Source: Willaertia magna (lineage: Eukaryota; Heterolobosea; Eutetramitea; Acrasida; Naegleriidae). From it: a stretch of DNA of 22,329 nucleotides. Where the stretch lies: the NCBI GenBank assembly GCA_902984215.1, contig CADWAF010001441.1:1-22329 (forward strand), given 5' to 3'. Under the pieces are notes generated by a model. The model saw nothing but the letters and a program-made list of their open reading frames with translations, was not told the DNA's origin and did not search any database. The position numbers and the translations under genes were made by a program. Below, one piece after another: positions 10,683 to 17,984 of this stretch. The number at the start of each line of letters is the position of its first letter. The first letter of the stretch is position 1.

Positions 10683-10930
10683 TTGTTTTTCGAATTAATT
10701 TTTTAAATTTAAAAATTTACTTTACAATAATGTGTTCTTAAAACAGATTAATTTATGTACACAGTTTTGTAATTTATTAGGTTTATTTATTTTATAATTT
10801 TCTTGTAAGAAAATTGTTATTTGTCGAGCGTTTTCTAGTTTACAAAATTTTACAAACTTTACAAAAACAGTAAAAACCTATTTATAATACAGAAAATAAA
10901 TGATTACACAATAATACAATAAAATACATT
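10683..10930 (-). promoter_or_regulatory. Kinase-NHL promoter/5' leader, block A
   Basis: In the sense (minus) direction the segment carries TTTGTAAAGTTTGTAAAATT-type repeats (near 10840-10866), then TTTTCTTACAAGAAAA (AATTTTCTT and AAGAAAATT arms, 10796-10815), then AAACCTAATAAATTACAAAA and CTGTGTACATAAATT. The same order occurs at 20115-20300 (block B) and, inverted, at 5205-5355 (relic D). Three-way conservation outside the coding frame suggests promoter or untranslated leader. The exact start site is not visible. Confidence 0.5.
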
Positions 10931-11269
10931 TGTATGTTTTTACGCATATATTTTAAGGGTTAACAACGGTTTTATCAATTATTTTTTCAGTTTTAATAGA
11001 ACAAACCCGGCAAACCAAAAACCGTCTTAAGATTTTTTTCTGACAACTGAATCCTAGTAGGCAGAAAAATTTTCAGACGTCTAAAAAAATTTATTGAAAA
11101 AATACAAGAAAAAAAACACAATGTCCTAAAAACTCGTGAAAAAACAATGTCCTAAATTAAATAAAAAATAAAAAAAATAAAAAATATAATTCCAAAAAAA
11201 ACACAATGTCCTAAAATCTTAAGTATTTTCCTTAAGTTTCTTCTTTAAAGTATTTACAAAAGGTGTAAC
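10931..11269. repeat. Repeat-rich segment with three TGTCCTAA units inside an inverted repeat
   Basis: ACAATGTCCTAAA occurs exactly at 11118-11130, 11144-11156 and 11203-11215. CTTAAGATTTT (11026-11036) is the reverse complement of AAAATCTTAAG (11213-11223), bracketing the array in a span of about 198 bp. TTTTCAGACGTC near 11080 recurs in the GC-rich element at 13746. No coding sequence. It marks the left boundary of the gene-fragment region. Confidence 0.6.
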
Positions 11270-11615
11270 AAGTTTATCTAACTGGTTGACTCTTATTTAA
11301 TTGTTCTAAAAAAGCAACAATATTTCTTTTTAATTTTTTATCTATTGGTGATGGTTCATCTGTAATTGCATATTTAATTGCACCAATAACAGTTGTTCTT
11401 GTTGAATCGGATTGTGTTAATTTAGTCTTTAATTGTGGAACAACAATATCATAATCATTTAATGCTAATTTACCTAAACATTCAGCAACAACATTTCTAA
11501 CACCTTCTTCTTCTTGTGAGTTATTAAATAATAATAGTGTAATTTCGGAAATGAATAGTTTTAATTTAGTAGAATTTGATTGAGTGATAACTTCTTTCAG
11601 AGTGAATTAATAAAT
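11270..11615 (-). pseudogene. CAND1 (cullin-associated NEDD8-dissociated protein) fragment
   Basis: Minus-strand translation reads FTLKEVIT, then ITLLLFNNSQEEEGVRNVVA, ECLGKLAL, PQLKTKLTQSDSTRTTVIGA, IKYAITDEPSPIDKKLKRN and IVAFLEQLN, ending at TAA after SQPVR. The EEGxRNVVAECLGKL signature followed by an AxKxxIxDxPxPID block is characteristic of CAND1/TIP120, a HEAT-repeat exchange factor for SCF cullin ligases. Only about 110 of the protein's roughly 1200 residues are present, and both ends stop abruptly. The frame inside is nearly clean, so capture was recent relative to the Rpn2 relic, or purifying selection ended late. No function expected. Confidence 0.8.
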
Positions 11616-11639
11616 ATTTCTTCTTTGGACTTTCTCTAA

Positions 11640-11940
11640 TATCTTTAATTTAGTTGATTATATTGTGGATTCATTGATGGTTGTTGTTGATATTGAGAAG
11701 AAATGAAAGTTATCGTCAGTACATAATTTACATTTATTTAAATGAGTGCCATCTGCCTTCGGATAATGTAATACTGAGTCTAATGTTGTTATTGTTGTAG
11801 AAGTAGTTGTTTCCTTTGAATAGACAACAAACAATTGGTTGATTACTATATTGCGGAATTATTGTTATTTCTTTGCTTTGTTGTTATTTCTGTTGTTGCT
11901 GACCATATTGTGGATTTTGTTGTTGCCAATTCATTTTTTA
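11640..11940 (-). pseudogene. Gln-rich protein fragment
   Basis: Minus-strand reading from an ATG at about 11935 gives MNWQQQNPQYGQQQQK then TAA. Further along, in other frames, come LDSVLHYPKADGTHLNKCKL and, near 11690-11645, QYQQQPSMNPQYNQLN. The Gln/Pro/Tyr-rich pieces suggest one low-complexity protein broken by frameshifts, directly upstream of the CAND1 fragment on the same strand. The YPKADGTHLNKCKLC piece may include a small metal-binding motif. I could not name the family. Confidence 0.4.
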
Positions 11941-12110
11941 TAAAATGAATTAAATAGTAGTGCACTATCTACTCTTTCAACGTTTAGTGCTTCTAGTATT
12001 AGATCTTCTACAATAATTAAAACTAGAGTTCCTCTCAAAACTAACACCACTACTACAACTCGACCAAAGCCTAAACTTACCACTTCCGAAACTTGTCGTT
12101 GTAGAAATAC
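11941..12110 (+). other. Thr/Ser-rich coding-like stretch of unknown origin
   Basis: One plus-strand frame is open from about 11952 to a TAG at 12120 and reads STLSTFSASSIRSST, then VPLKTNTTTTTRPKPKLTT and ETCRCRNTC. Codon choice looks less A+T-driven than the surroundings (ACC, CTC, ACG). It abuts the purine nucleoside phosphorylase fragment in a different frame. It may be an N-terminal extension of that gene after a frameshift, or another captured piece. No family recognised. Confidence 0.3.
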
Positions 12111-12555
12111 TTGTGTCTCGTTATAGTAGTTGTATTTGAATCATCTTTCGCATCAATAGCAATAGTTCTAGGTAGTGGATTAGGTGAATTCTTAAAAGTT
12201 TTATCTAATGTACATAAATTACCATATTCCGATATCCCTCATATGCCAAGACTTTCAATTCAAGGACATTCAGGTGAATTAATTTTAGATGAATTACCAG
12301 ATAAGACTGAAAAAACCTTACATAATGTTCTTCAACAACAACATTCCGAAACGAAACAATAAGAACTAATAGCAATAAAAAAGATTTACTATTTCGCAGG
12401 TAGAGTACATTCATATGAAGGTATTCCATGGAATGAAGTTACTTTTCAAGTTAAATTAATATCTGCAATAGGCTGGAAATTATTTATCTTAACTAATGCT
12501 TCAGGTGGTCTATTTGATGATATGACTGGAGGATGTCTTTGCTTATTAACTGGAC
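12111..12555 (+). pseudogene. Purine nucleoside phosphorylase fragment
   Basis: The reading is IVLGSGLGEFLKVL, then YSDIPHMPRLSIQGHSGELI, a Gln-rich insert, YYFAGRVHSYEGIPWNEVTF and LFILTNASGG. These match the phosphate-binding GSGLG loop, the IPxxPxxxxxGHxG block, the GRxHxYEG block and the TNAxGG block of trimeric purine nucleoside phosphorylases, which cleave purine nucleosides to base plus ribose-1-phosphate. A TAA (12360-12362) interrupts the frame between the Gln-rich insert and YYFAGR. The sequence loses similarity soon after TNASGG, where the substrate-binding C-terminal half should follow. The gene is truncated at both ends, and CCT-theta sequence begins right afterwards on the same strand. 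Confidence 0.85.
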
Positions 12556-12566
12556 ATGTAATGTAG

Positions 12567-12807
12567 ATCAAACATCATTGAAACAAAGAATAGTGTTGTT
12601 ATCAAATCTTCCGAAGAGTTAGGTAGTGCTGTAAGTGTTGATAGAAATTGGTGATAGAAAGATTGTTGTTTTTAGACAACATTCTGATGTTGATGTTTCT
12701 GATATTTCAACAATAATTATTAAAGGTGCAACTAATAATTTAATAGACAAAATTGAACGTGCAATAGATGATAGTGTAAATGTTTATAAATCTTTAGCTA
12801 AAGATCA
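12567..12807 (+). pseudogene. CCT-theta (TCP-1 subunit 8) fragment, left part
   Basis: The frame from about 12567 reads SNIIETKNSVVIKSSEELGS. After an internal deletion and frame change it reads IEIGDRKIVVFRQ and then STIIIKGATNNLIDKIERAI, DDSVNVYKSLAKDQ. These match the ETKGTVLIKxAEEL segment and the VVVFKH...STIVLRGATxNLxDxIERAxDDGVN segment of CCT-theta, a subunit of the cytosolic TRiC/CCT chaperonin. Much of the apical-domain coding sequence between the two blocks is gone. The piece ends where the B-box/NHL cassette begins; the continuation of CCT-theta reappears at about 13411. Confidence 0.8.
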
Positions 12808-13410
12808 AATTACTGACATTAAATGTTATACTTGTAAAATATTAATTTGTATTAAATGTGCATTATATAAACATAAACAACATGATCACATTTTAATTCA
12901 AGATTGTATTAAAGAAGATAAAGAAGAATTAATTAAATTATTAAATGAAGGAAAAGAAAAGATTAATGAAATTAAATTATTAAATGAAAATTTACAACAA
13001 TTAAGAAAATTATGTCAAATTAATGATTTAAATAGTTTACAAGATATTGATTTGGAAATTAATAAATTAAAATTAGAAAGTAATAAAATTAAAATAAATG
13101 AAGCAATTTTACAAAATAAATTGTATAATTTTAATAATTTTTATTTTAAAAATAAATCTAATGAAATTATTACAAAAATTAATGAATTGACTAAAATGGA
13201 AGAAAAAAAAGAATTAAGTTTAATTGAATTTTCAAATCAATTTGAATTTATTGGTTAATTTGGTTCTTATAGAAGTGGAAATGGTCAATTTAAATGTCCA
13301 TATGATATTTTAATTGATAATGATTTGATTTATATTGTTGATTTAAATAATAAAAGAATTTCTTTATTTAATTTAGAAAATAATCAATTTATAAAACAAT
13401 TAAATTTAAA
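12808..13410 (+). mobile_element. B-box/coiled-coil/NHL cassette inserted into CCT-theta relic
   Basis: TRIM-like module. A B-box zinc-binding motif (DIKCYTCKILICIKCALYKH then KQHDH, so C-x2-C-x4-C-x2-C followed by His residues) leads into about 110 residues of Leu/Lys/Glu/Asn-rich coiled coil (KEELIKLLNEGKEKINEIK...). Then comes an NHL start, FSNQFEFIG, a TAA at 13256-13258 in place of Gln, and FGSYRSGNGQFKCPYDILID, NNKRISLFNLENNQFIKQL. The NHL part is nearly the same as in pseudogene C (680-815). The cassette stops after the first blade. CCT-theta coding sequence ends immediately before it and resumes immediately after it, so it entered as a unit. No transposase or terminal repeats are seen; 'mobile' is inferred from its position. 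Confidence 0.65.
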
Positions 13411-13490
13411 TAGGTTATTAGTTGGTGTAGGAGCTGTTGAAATTGAATTATATAATCAACTTTTTAAATTTGCTGATGAAACACCAATTT
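13411..13490 (+). pseudogene. CCT-theta fragment, right part
   Basis: Reads RLLVGVGAVEIELYNQLFKF, ADETP, then TAA. This corresponds to the RLVPGAGATEIELxxQ segment that in intact CCT-theta follows directly after the DDGVN...KD segment found at 12760-12807. The two pieces are collinear and interrupted only by the B-box/NHL cassette. It ends by truncation; the C-terminal domain is absent. Confidence 0.75.
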
Positions 13491-13559
13491 AAAGTAATAT
13501 ATTATTAGGAGGTTTATTGTGATTATTATGTATTTTATTGTTTAAAGCAAAAGAAATTT

Positions 13560-13870
13560 TGGCTTAGTAGTAAAGGCTTTATATAGTCCTAACGGAGGGT
13601 AGTTATAGAGGTGGCAGGCTTGGCCTTTATTTTTATTACAACGTGTTTAGCCAACCACATTACGTGATATTTACGTGATCGTAGTTTTTTTCATCACAGC
13701 AGAAACCATTTTCTGCCACTCAAAATTAGCTGGTCATTTTTTAGCTTTTCAGACGTCCGAAAGTGCATTACTGAAAAAGCTAAAAAACCCATCGTGGCTG
13801 AAAAATGGCTCTTTCGGACTAGGAACAGATGGGTTTTTTAGCTTTTTCAGTAATGACTAGTCAAATAAAA
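13560..13870. mobile_element. GC-richer element with perfect 28-bp inverted repeat
   Basis: Base composition is clearly richer in G+C than the surroundings. A perfect 28-bp inverted repeat has arms at 13766-13793 (CATTACTGAAAAAGC...) and 13828-13855, with a 34-nt loop. Part of the arm (TTTTTTAGCTTTTCAG) recurs at 13737-13752. GTCCGAAAG (13755-13763) is also complementary to CTTTCGGAC (13811-13819), giving an alternative pairing. TTACGTGAT occurs twice near 13661-13679, and GCAGAAA/TTTCTGC form a small hairpin near 13700-13718. There is no meaningful coding frame. It resembles a transposon end or a small non-autonomous element, but no target duplication was identified. Confidence 0.55.
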
Positions 13871-14084
13871 TAAATAAACCTTTACAAAATGAATTTTTCA
13901 ATGCTTTTTTAAATTTATTTTCAAAAAAAGTTAAAATTTAACTGTAAATTATAATCAGTTTATTAGACTGCTGTTGAAACTGTGATATTGGAAAATGGAT
14001 AGATTGTTTTTTTATGTTTTTCGATTTAATTTTTTAAATAATTTATTTATTACAACAAATTTTTAATCTTTTTGTCAATATGAC
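13871..14084. other. Short A+T-rich spacer
   Basis: No gene or repeat recognised between the hairpin element and repeat R1 copy 3. TTTTTCGATTTAATTTTTTAA near 14018 resembles the kinase leader word TTTTTCGAATTAATTTTTTAA at 10686 and 20047, a possible trace of another leader copy. Confidence 0.4.
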
Positions 14085-14375
14085 TGCTTATTTATTAGTT
14101 GTTTTATTTTCCATTTTACAAAAATTTACAAACTTTACAATACAATTCAATTTGACAAGTGGATTAACTTTCAAAAATAAGACAAGAATAAAGCCATGTC
14201 GGTAATAATTCAAACGATAATAATGTCAGTAACATTTCTTTAAATATTACGGACATTACCACAAATATTTGTAAAACCATTTGTTCCATTAAATATTTAC
14301 AATATTTTTATACTTTTATACTTTGTTGTAAATATTTAAACAAGACGAATTTTTTAATATTTCTAAATTACCAAT
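14085..14375 (+). repeat. Dispersed repeat R1, copy 3
   Basis: Nearly identical to 20325-20595. Both start CTGCTTATTTATTAGTTG and pass through TTTTCCATTTTACAAAAATT, AACTTTCAAAAATAAGACAA, AAACGATAATAATG/AAACGATAGTAATG and TTTGTAAAACCATTTGTTCC, ending near GACGAATTTTTTAATATTTCT/GATGAATTTTTTAATATTTCT. This copy and copy 4 lie on either side of block B in the same orientation. Confidence 0.8.
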
Positions 14376-15474
14376 TTACATTAATTTTTAAACTTTAAAT
14401 CATTAATTCATCAAATAATGATTATATAATTATCGTTCTATGCTTTACAAAATATTAATTAAAATAAAAAGTGTATATTTAAAAAACATTAATAATTTAC
14501 AATGAAATGTCAGTTTCAAATATTATTTATTAGATGATAATGGATTATTATTATTAAAAGTTCTTCATTATCATTTTATTAATTTAAAGTTTACTCAACG
14601 ATAATTCCGAGAGCACGGTAATTAGAGATAAAAATTTACAATGCCACAAATTTAATAAAAATTAAAAAAACAATAATATTGTTTGGTATTTCTTTTCTTT
14701 TGGGATTATTTTTCTTGTAAACTCTAATTAGATTTATTGTAATTAATAATTTAAAAAATTTAAAATTATAGAAATACATTTACAATAAAAAGAACAAGAA
14801 TATATTACAAGACTTTTAAATGAATATGACACATTGCTGAGTTTGAGTTGCAGTGATGATTTAATTTAATAAAAAATTAGTATTAAGTTAATTTTTATTA
14901 AATTTGTGGCATTTCTTTATATTAATAGAGTTTACAAGAATAATATTACAGTTTACAAACTAACAAAATAAAAAGAAGAGAGATTGTAAAAGAAAGAAAA
15001 AAATGTTAACTCTATTCTTTTTTTTTAATAAAAGTATTATTTATTACCTTTGCTTCTAAATAAAATTATAAAAACAATGCTTAATAATAAATTATTGTAA
15101 AATTTATAATATAAAAAATATCTTTAAAATGTATTATTTTGAATTAATAAATTAAGTTTTAATTTTAAATTCCCACACATTTAGATAAAATTGAATTAGA
15201 TATTTTAAATTACTAGAATTGGTAATTGATTGTAAAAAAAAATAAATGACATCCCAAAAAATTAATTATTGTAACATGTACAAAAATAGAATAATCATTG
15301 ATTTATCGTAATTGATTTATAATAAATTTTTAAAAATTTAAAATTACCAACAAATTGTTTTATAATATAAAAAAAAGAAGAAGAATATACTACGAGATTT
15401 TTAAATGAATTTTTCTTACAAACATATTATGGATGAATGATTTAATGATTGTTGTTTATCGAAAATAAATTTAC
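14376..15474. other. Gene-free A+T-rich spacer before block B
   Basis: No coding sequence on either strand. It contains the inverted-repeat element at 14640-14913 and two loosely similar stretches (around 14735-14835 and 15290-15410, sharing AGAAC/GAAG-AAGAATATA-TAC-A-GA-TTTTAAATGAAT). The word GCAGTGATGATTTAATTTAAT near 14851 also occurs at 6536 inside the insertion specific to block A. Confidence 0.6.
14640..14913. mobile_element. MITE-like element with perfect 26-bp terminal inverted repeats
   Basis: The 26 bases at 14640-14665 (AATGCCACAAATTTAAT...) are the exact reverse complement of 14888-14913. The total length is 274 bp with no coding frame, the size and structure expected of a miniature inverted-repeat element. 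A second inverted pair, TTCTTGTAAACTCTA (14712-14726) and TAGAGTTTACAAGAA (14926-14940), is interleaved with the first. No convincing target-site duplication was found. Confidence 0.6.
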
Positions 15475-15877
15475 AAAAAATATTATTATTTATGATTTTA
15501 AATTAATTAAATGTTTAATTAGATTGTTAATGATTGTAATTTTAATTTGTTTAATAATATTTATTGTAATTAATTATTGTTGAAAATTAATCATGTTGAT
15601 TTTGAGAAGAATGAAAAATTGGATGAATAAAGAACAAGATAATTATTGACCTATCGGAATTGAATTATTTTTTTTAAAAATTATTTTTAAAAATTTAAAA
15701 AACAAAATGCATCAATTTTAATTCTTTCCGATAGATCAACTAAAACATCATTACCTTCGTCTCTCTAATTACATCTAGATTCATCTTTCATTAAATAAAA
15801 CTTTATAAAAAAGTAATAATGAAAAACTTTTAATATCATCCATTTATGTTCCATCTTATTAATTTTTAATTAAACAA

Positions 15878-17110
15878 TTAATCATTATAATTTATAATGG
15901 AATATAATTTATGTAAATTCTTTAATTGTTGATATTCATCAAGCTTTCTAACAAAATAACCATCTTTCACTTTATAATCATCTGTATGATATTTATCTTG
16001 TAATGTTTTTCTAAATTGTATTTCTTCAACATTTCTTTCTCTTAATAATCTTCTCCATTCTGGTAATTCTTGTAAATCTTTTAATGATCTACTCATTAAT
16101 TTCTTTTTATAAAATCTTTTATTCATTGTAATTCTATTAGGTGAATAAAACATGTTATTTCTGTTATTACTGTTATTCATTATTCTCCCTTCTAAAACTT
16201 CTTTATTATTTAATTGAAGTGCTTTTCTTCTTCTACTACTTGAGGATTTTCTTGAAGAAGATGATTCACTACTTAATACAGCAACAACTGATGATGATGA
16301 CGCATTGTGATCATTATTATAACTGTTTAAAGGTAAAGCAAGTTTTAGAATATTCTTTTTAAAGTGTAAACTATCAACTAAGGCAGGACGAAAAGAACTG
16401 TCAAGAAGAACAAGTTGTTGTAGTAGATTCTTCATCTTCATCATGTAATGAAGGTTTATCTATATTTACAATACTATTACTATCTAATGAAGAAACTGAA
16501 CTATCTCTTCTTTCTTTGCTTTCGTCATTATTATTATGAAAATCATTAACAACAAATGGACTATTGTGAGAACTGTTAAAATCCACAGTGTCGTGTGAAT
16601 CATTGTTGTCGTGTGAATTTTCGTTATTAGATGACATGACAACACTTTGAGGGCTATTAATATTAAAACTTTGATTATTGTTGTTACTGCGATTGGCAGA
16701 AGATAGAGATTGTAATACAGACGATCTCCTTCTTCTTCTAGTGGTACTATTGCTTAATGAAGAAGAAGATGGAGATAGCTGTTCTTCTAATTCTTGGACT
16801 TGTTCTTCATGAAATTCATTATCTGTTAAATTTAATGAAGAATCTTGTTTTTTAATGGAAAGAAATAATTGTTTTTTATCATGTTCTTCTTCACTTTTAG
16901 GAGTTTCATAATTAACTATACTTGATTCTAATAACATGTTATTTCAATTGTTGAATTATTTAAAATAAAAGTAAGGATTGATAGGAATGAATTATTAAGG
17001 GAATGTAAAGAAATTAATAAATTACCTTTTGTAACGTTATTTGAATTTAAAAGAGAATTTGTTTGATGATGATGTTCTTCTTCTTCTAGGCTTAATGCGC
17101 TTAAATTCAT
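15878..17110 (-). pseudogene. Ser/Asn-rich gene, block B copy, frameshifted
   Basis: Exon 1 (17110-17026, MNLSALSLEEEEHHHQTN) and exon 2 (from 16927) splice exactly as in block A. The reading is normal through the Ser/Asn-rich part until a 17-bp deletion (between 16402 and 16403 compared with block A) puts a TGA at 16403-16401. The predicted product is 203 residues instead of 362 and lacks the conserved C-terminal region. That region is still open in a shifted frame down to 15878 (PEWRRLLRERNVEEIQFRKT, YHTDDYKVKDGYFVRK), so the break is recent. The copy also has a short insert after NYE (SEEEHDKKQLFLSIKKQ) absent from block A. A truncated low-complexity protein could still be made. Confidence 0.8.
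16928..17025 (-). other. Spliceosomal intron in the Ser/Asn-rich gene (block B)
   Basis: 98 nt, phase 1, GTAATTTATTAA donor after AAAAG and TTATTAG acceptor before AATCAAG. It has the same boundaries and codon split as the 87-nt intron at 7766-7852, with several internal differences. Confidence 0.8.
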
Positions 17111-17984
17111 TTTAATTAACTGATGGTAAGAGAAAAATAAACGTAAAGCAAGGGGGAAGGCTTTTATTTTTTTAAAATAATTTTTTTTTTATAAAAATCT
17201 GTAGATTTTAGACAATTAAAGAAAAAAGCTAAAATGTTCCTTATTTAAAACCTGGTAGGAATATTATTTATTTGATGTCACAATTATAATTGAAGAATAG
17301 TAATTGTTTTGAGGCCTGAAAATGTTAAGGTTTATTTAATTGTTAAACTTGAAAATTCGTTGTATTATAAAAATAAAATTAAAAAACAATTCAAAAAGAA
17401 CATAAAAACTTCTTCAGAACATATTAAACTTTTTATTCACAGAAATGTTATAGTTACAAATATAGTGAATTCTAAATTTTTATTGAACAAATATTTGTTT
17501 ACTTTTTAAGGCAAATTAAAAAGATAATAAACAAATAAAGTTAGTTTTAATAATATTGTACTAGTTCAATTAGTAAATTTTGAATTAAATTAATTTATTA
17601 CAATCGATAATCTTTTACAATTTGTATATTTTTTCTTCCAATTCAAGATTATTCATATTTAACAATTAATTGGCTGTTATTTGTGAGTTTGAAATTAAAA
17701 TTTTTGAATATCTTTTTGTAAACTTTAAATTTTAATTTTGTAATAAGTTCATTTTGCTATTTTTAAAATAACCCCATTTTCAAATTTATTTACAAGCTGT
17801 TGTTGTCAATTAACTTTGTAAAGTTATCAATTTATTTGTCTATTCTTTAATTTTTAAATTAAAATCATTTTGTAAAGTTATTTGTATATTTTTCTTCCAG
17901 TTCATCAATTATCTCTAAAAAATCAATCCAATAACAATTTTTGTAAAAAAAGAGAAATAAAATAATTAAAAAAAAATAAATTCT
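17111..17984. other. Intergenic region between the two block B genes
   Basis: Holds the presumed promoter of the Ser/Asn-rich gene (sense word GCCTTCCCCCTTGCTTTACG near 17140), an ~80-bp stretch absent from block A, the conserved short plus-strand frame at 17309-17509, and the kinase 3' flank. The flank has repeated TTTTGTAAA words near 17715, 17815 and 17870 and a block, ATCAATCCAATAACAATTTT, identical in A. Confidence 0.5.
17309..17509 (+). other. Short conserved open frame, block B counterpart
   Basis: 66-codon frame beginning RPENVKVYLIVKLENSLYYK and ending NSKFLLNKYLFTF at TAA 17507-17509. It corresponds to 8049-8219 in block A. The block A copy stops about 12 codons earlier because TATGGAATTC replaces TATAGTGAATTC. 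Unrecognised; coding status doubtful. Confidence 0.3.

Larger units (their letters stand above)
6085..10930. repeat. Segmental duplication, block A (direct copy of 15475-20300)
   Basis: Collinear with 15475-20300 through intergenic, intronic and coding DNA. Marker words include ATTTTAAATTAATTAAATG (6099 and 15494), TTTTGAGAAGAATGAAAAAT, the whole Ser/Asn-rich gene, TTGTTTTGAGGCCTGAAAAT and the kinase-NHL gene with its leader. Block A has about 285 bp near 6315-6600 that block B lacks. It lacks about 80 bp present in B near 17215-17290, and about 85 bp at the kinase start. Edges are set by eye and may be off by tens of bases. Confidence 0.85.

Noticed and set aside
12205..12429. 74-codon minus-strand frame across the phosphorylase fragment
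   Set aside because: Opposite strand to clear phosphorylase motifs; no independent support.
13560..13640. tRNA or other small RNA in the GC-richer patch
   Set aside because: No T-loop consensus, no cloverleaf and no A/B box pair could be placed.
13675..13860. 61-codon plus-strand frame in the GC-rich element
   Set aside because: It is produced by translating the two inverted-repeat arms and their loop; no family resemblance.
16141..16362. 73-codon plus-strand frame rich in Tyr/Leu/Phe
   Set aside because: Antisense to the Ser/Asn-rich gene; composition follows from complementing Ser/Asn codon runs.
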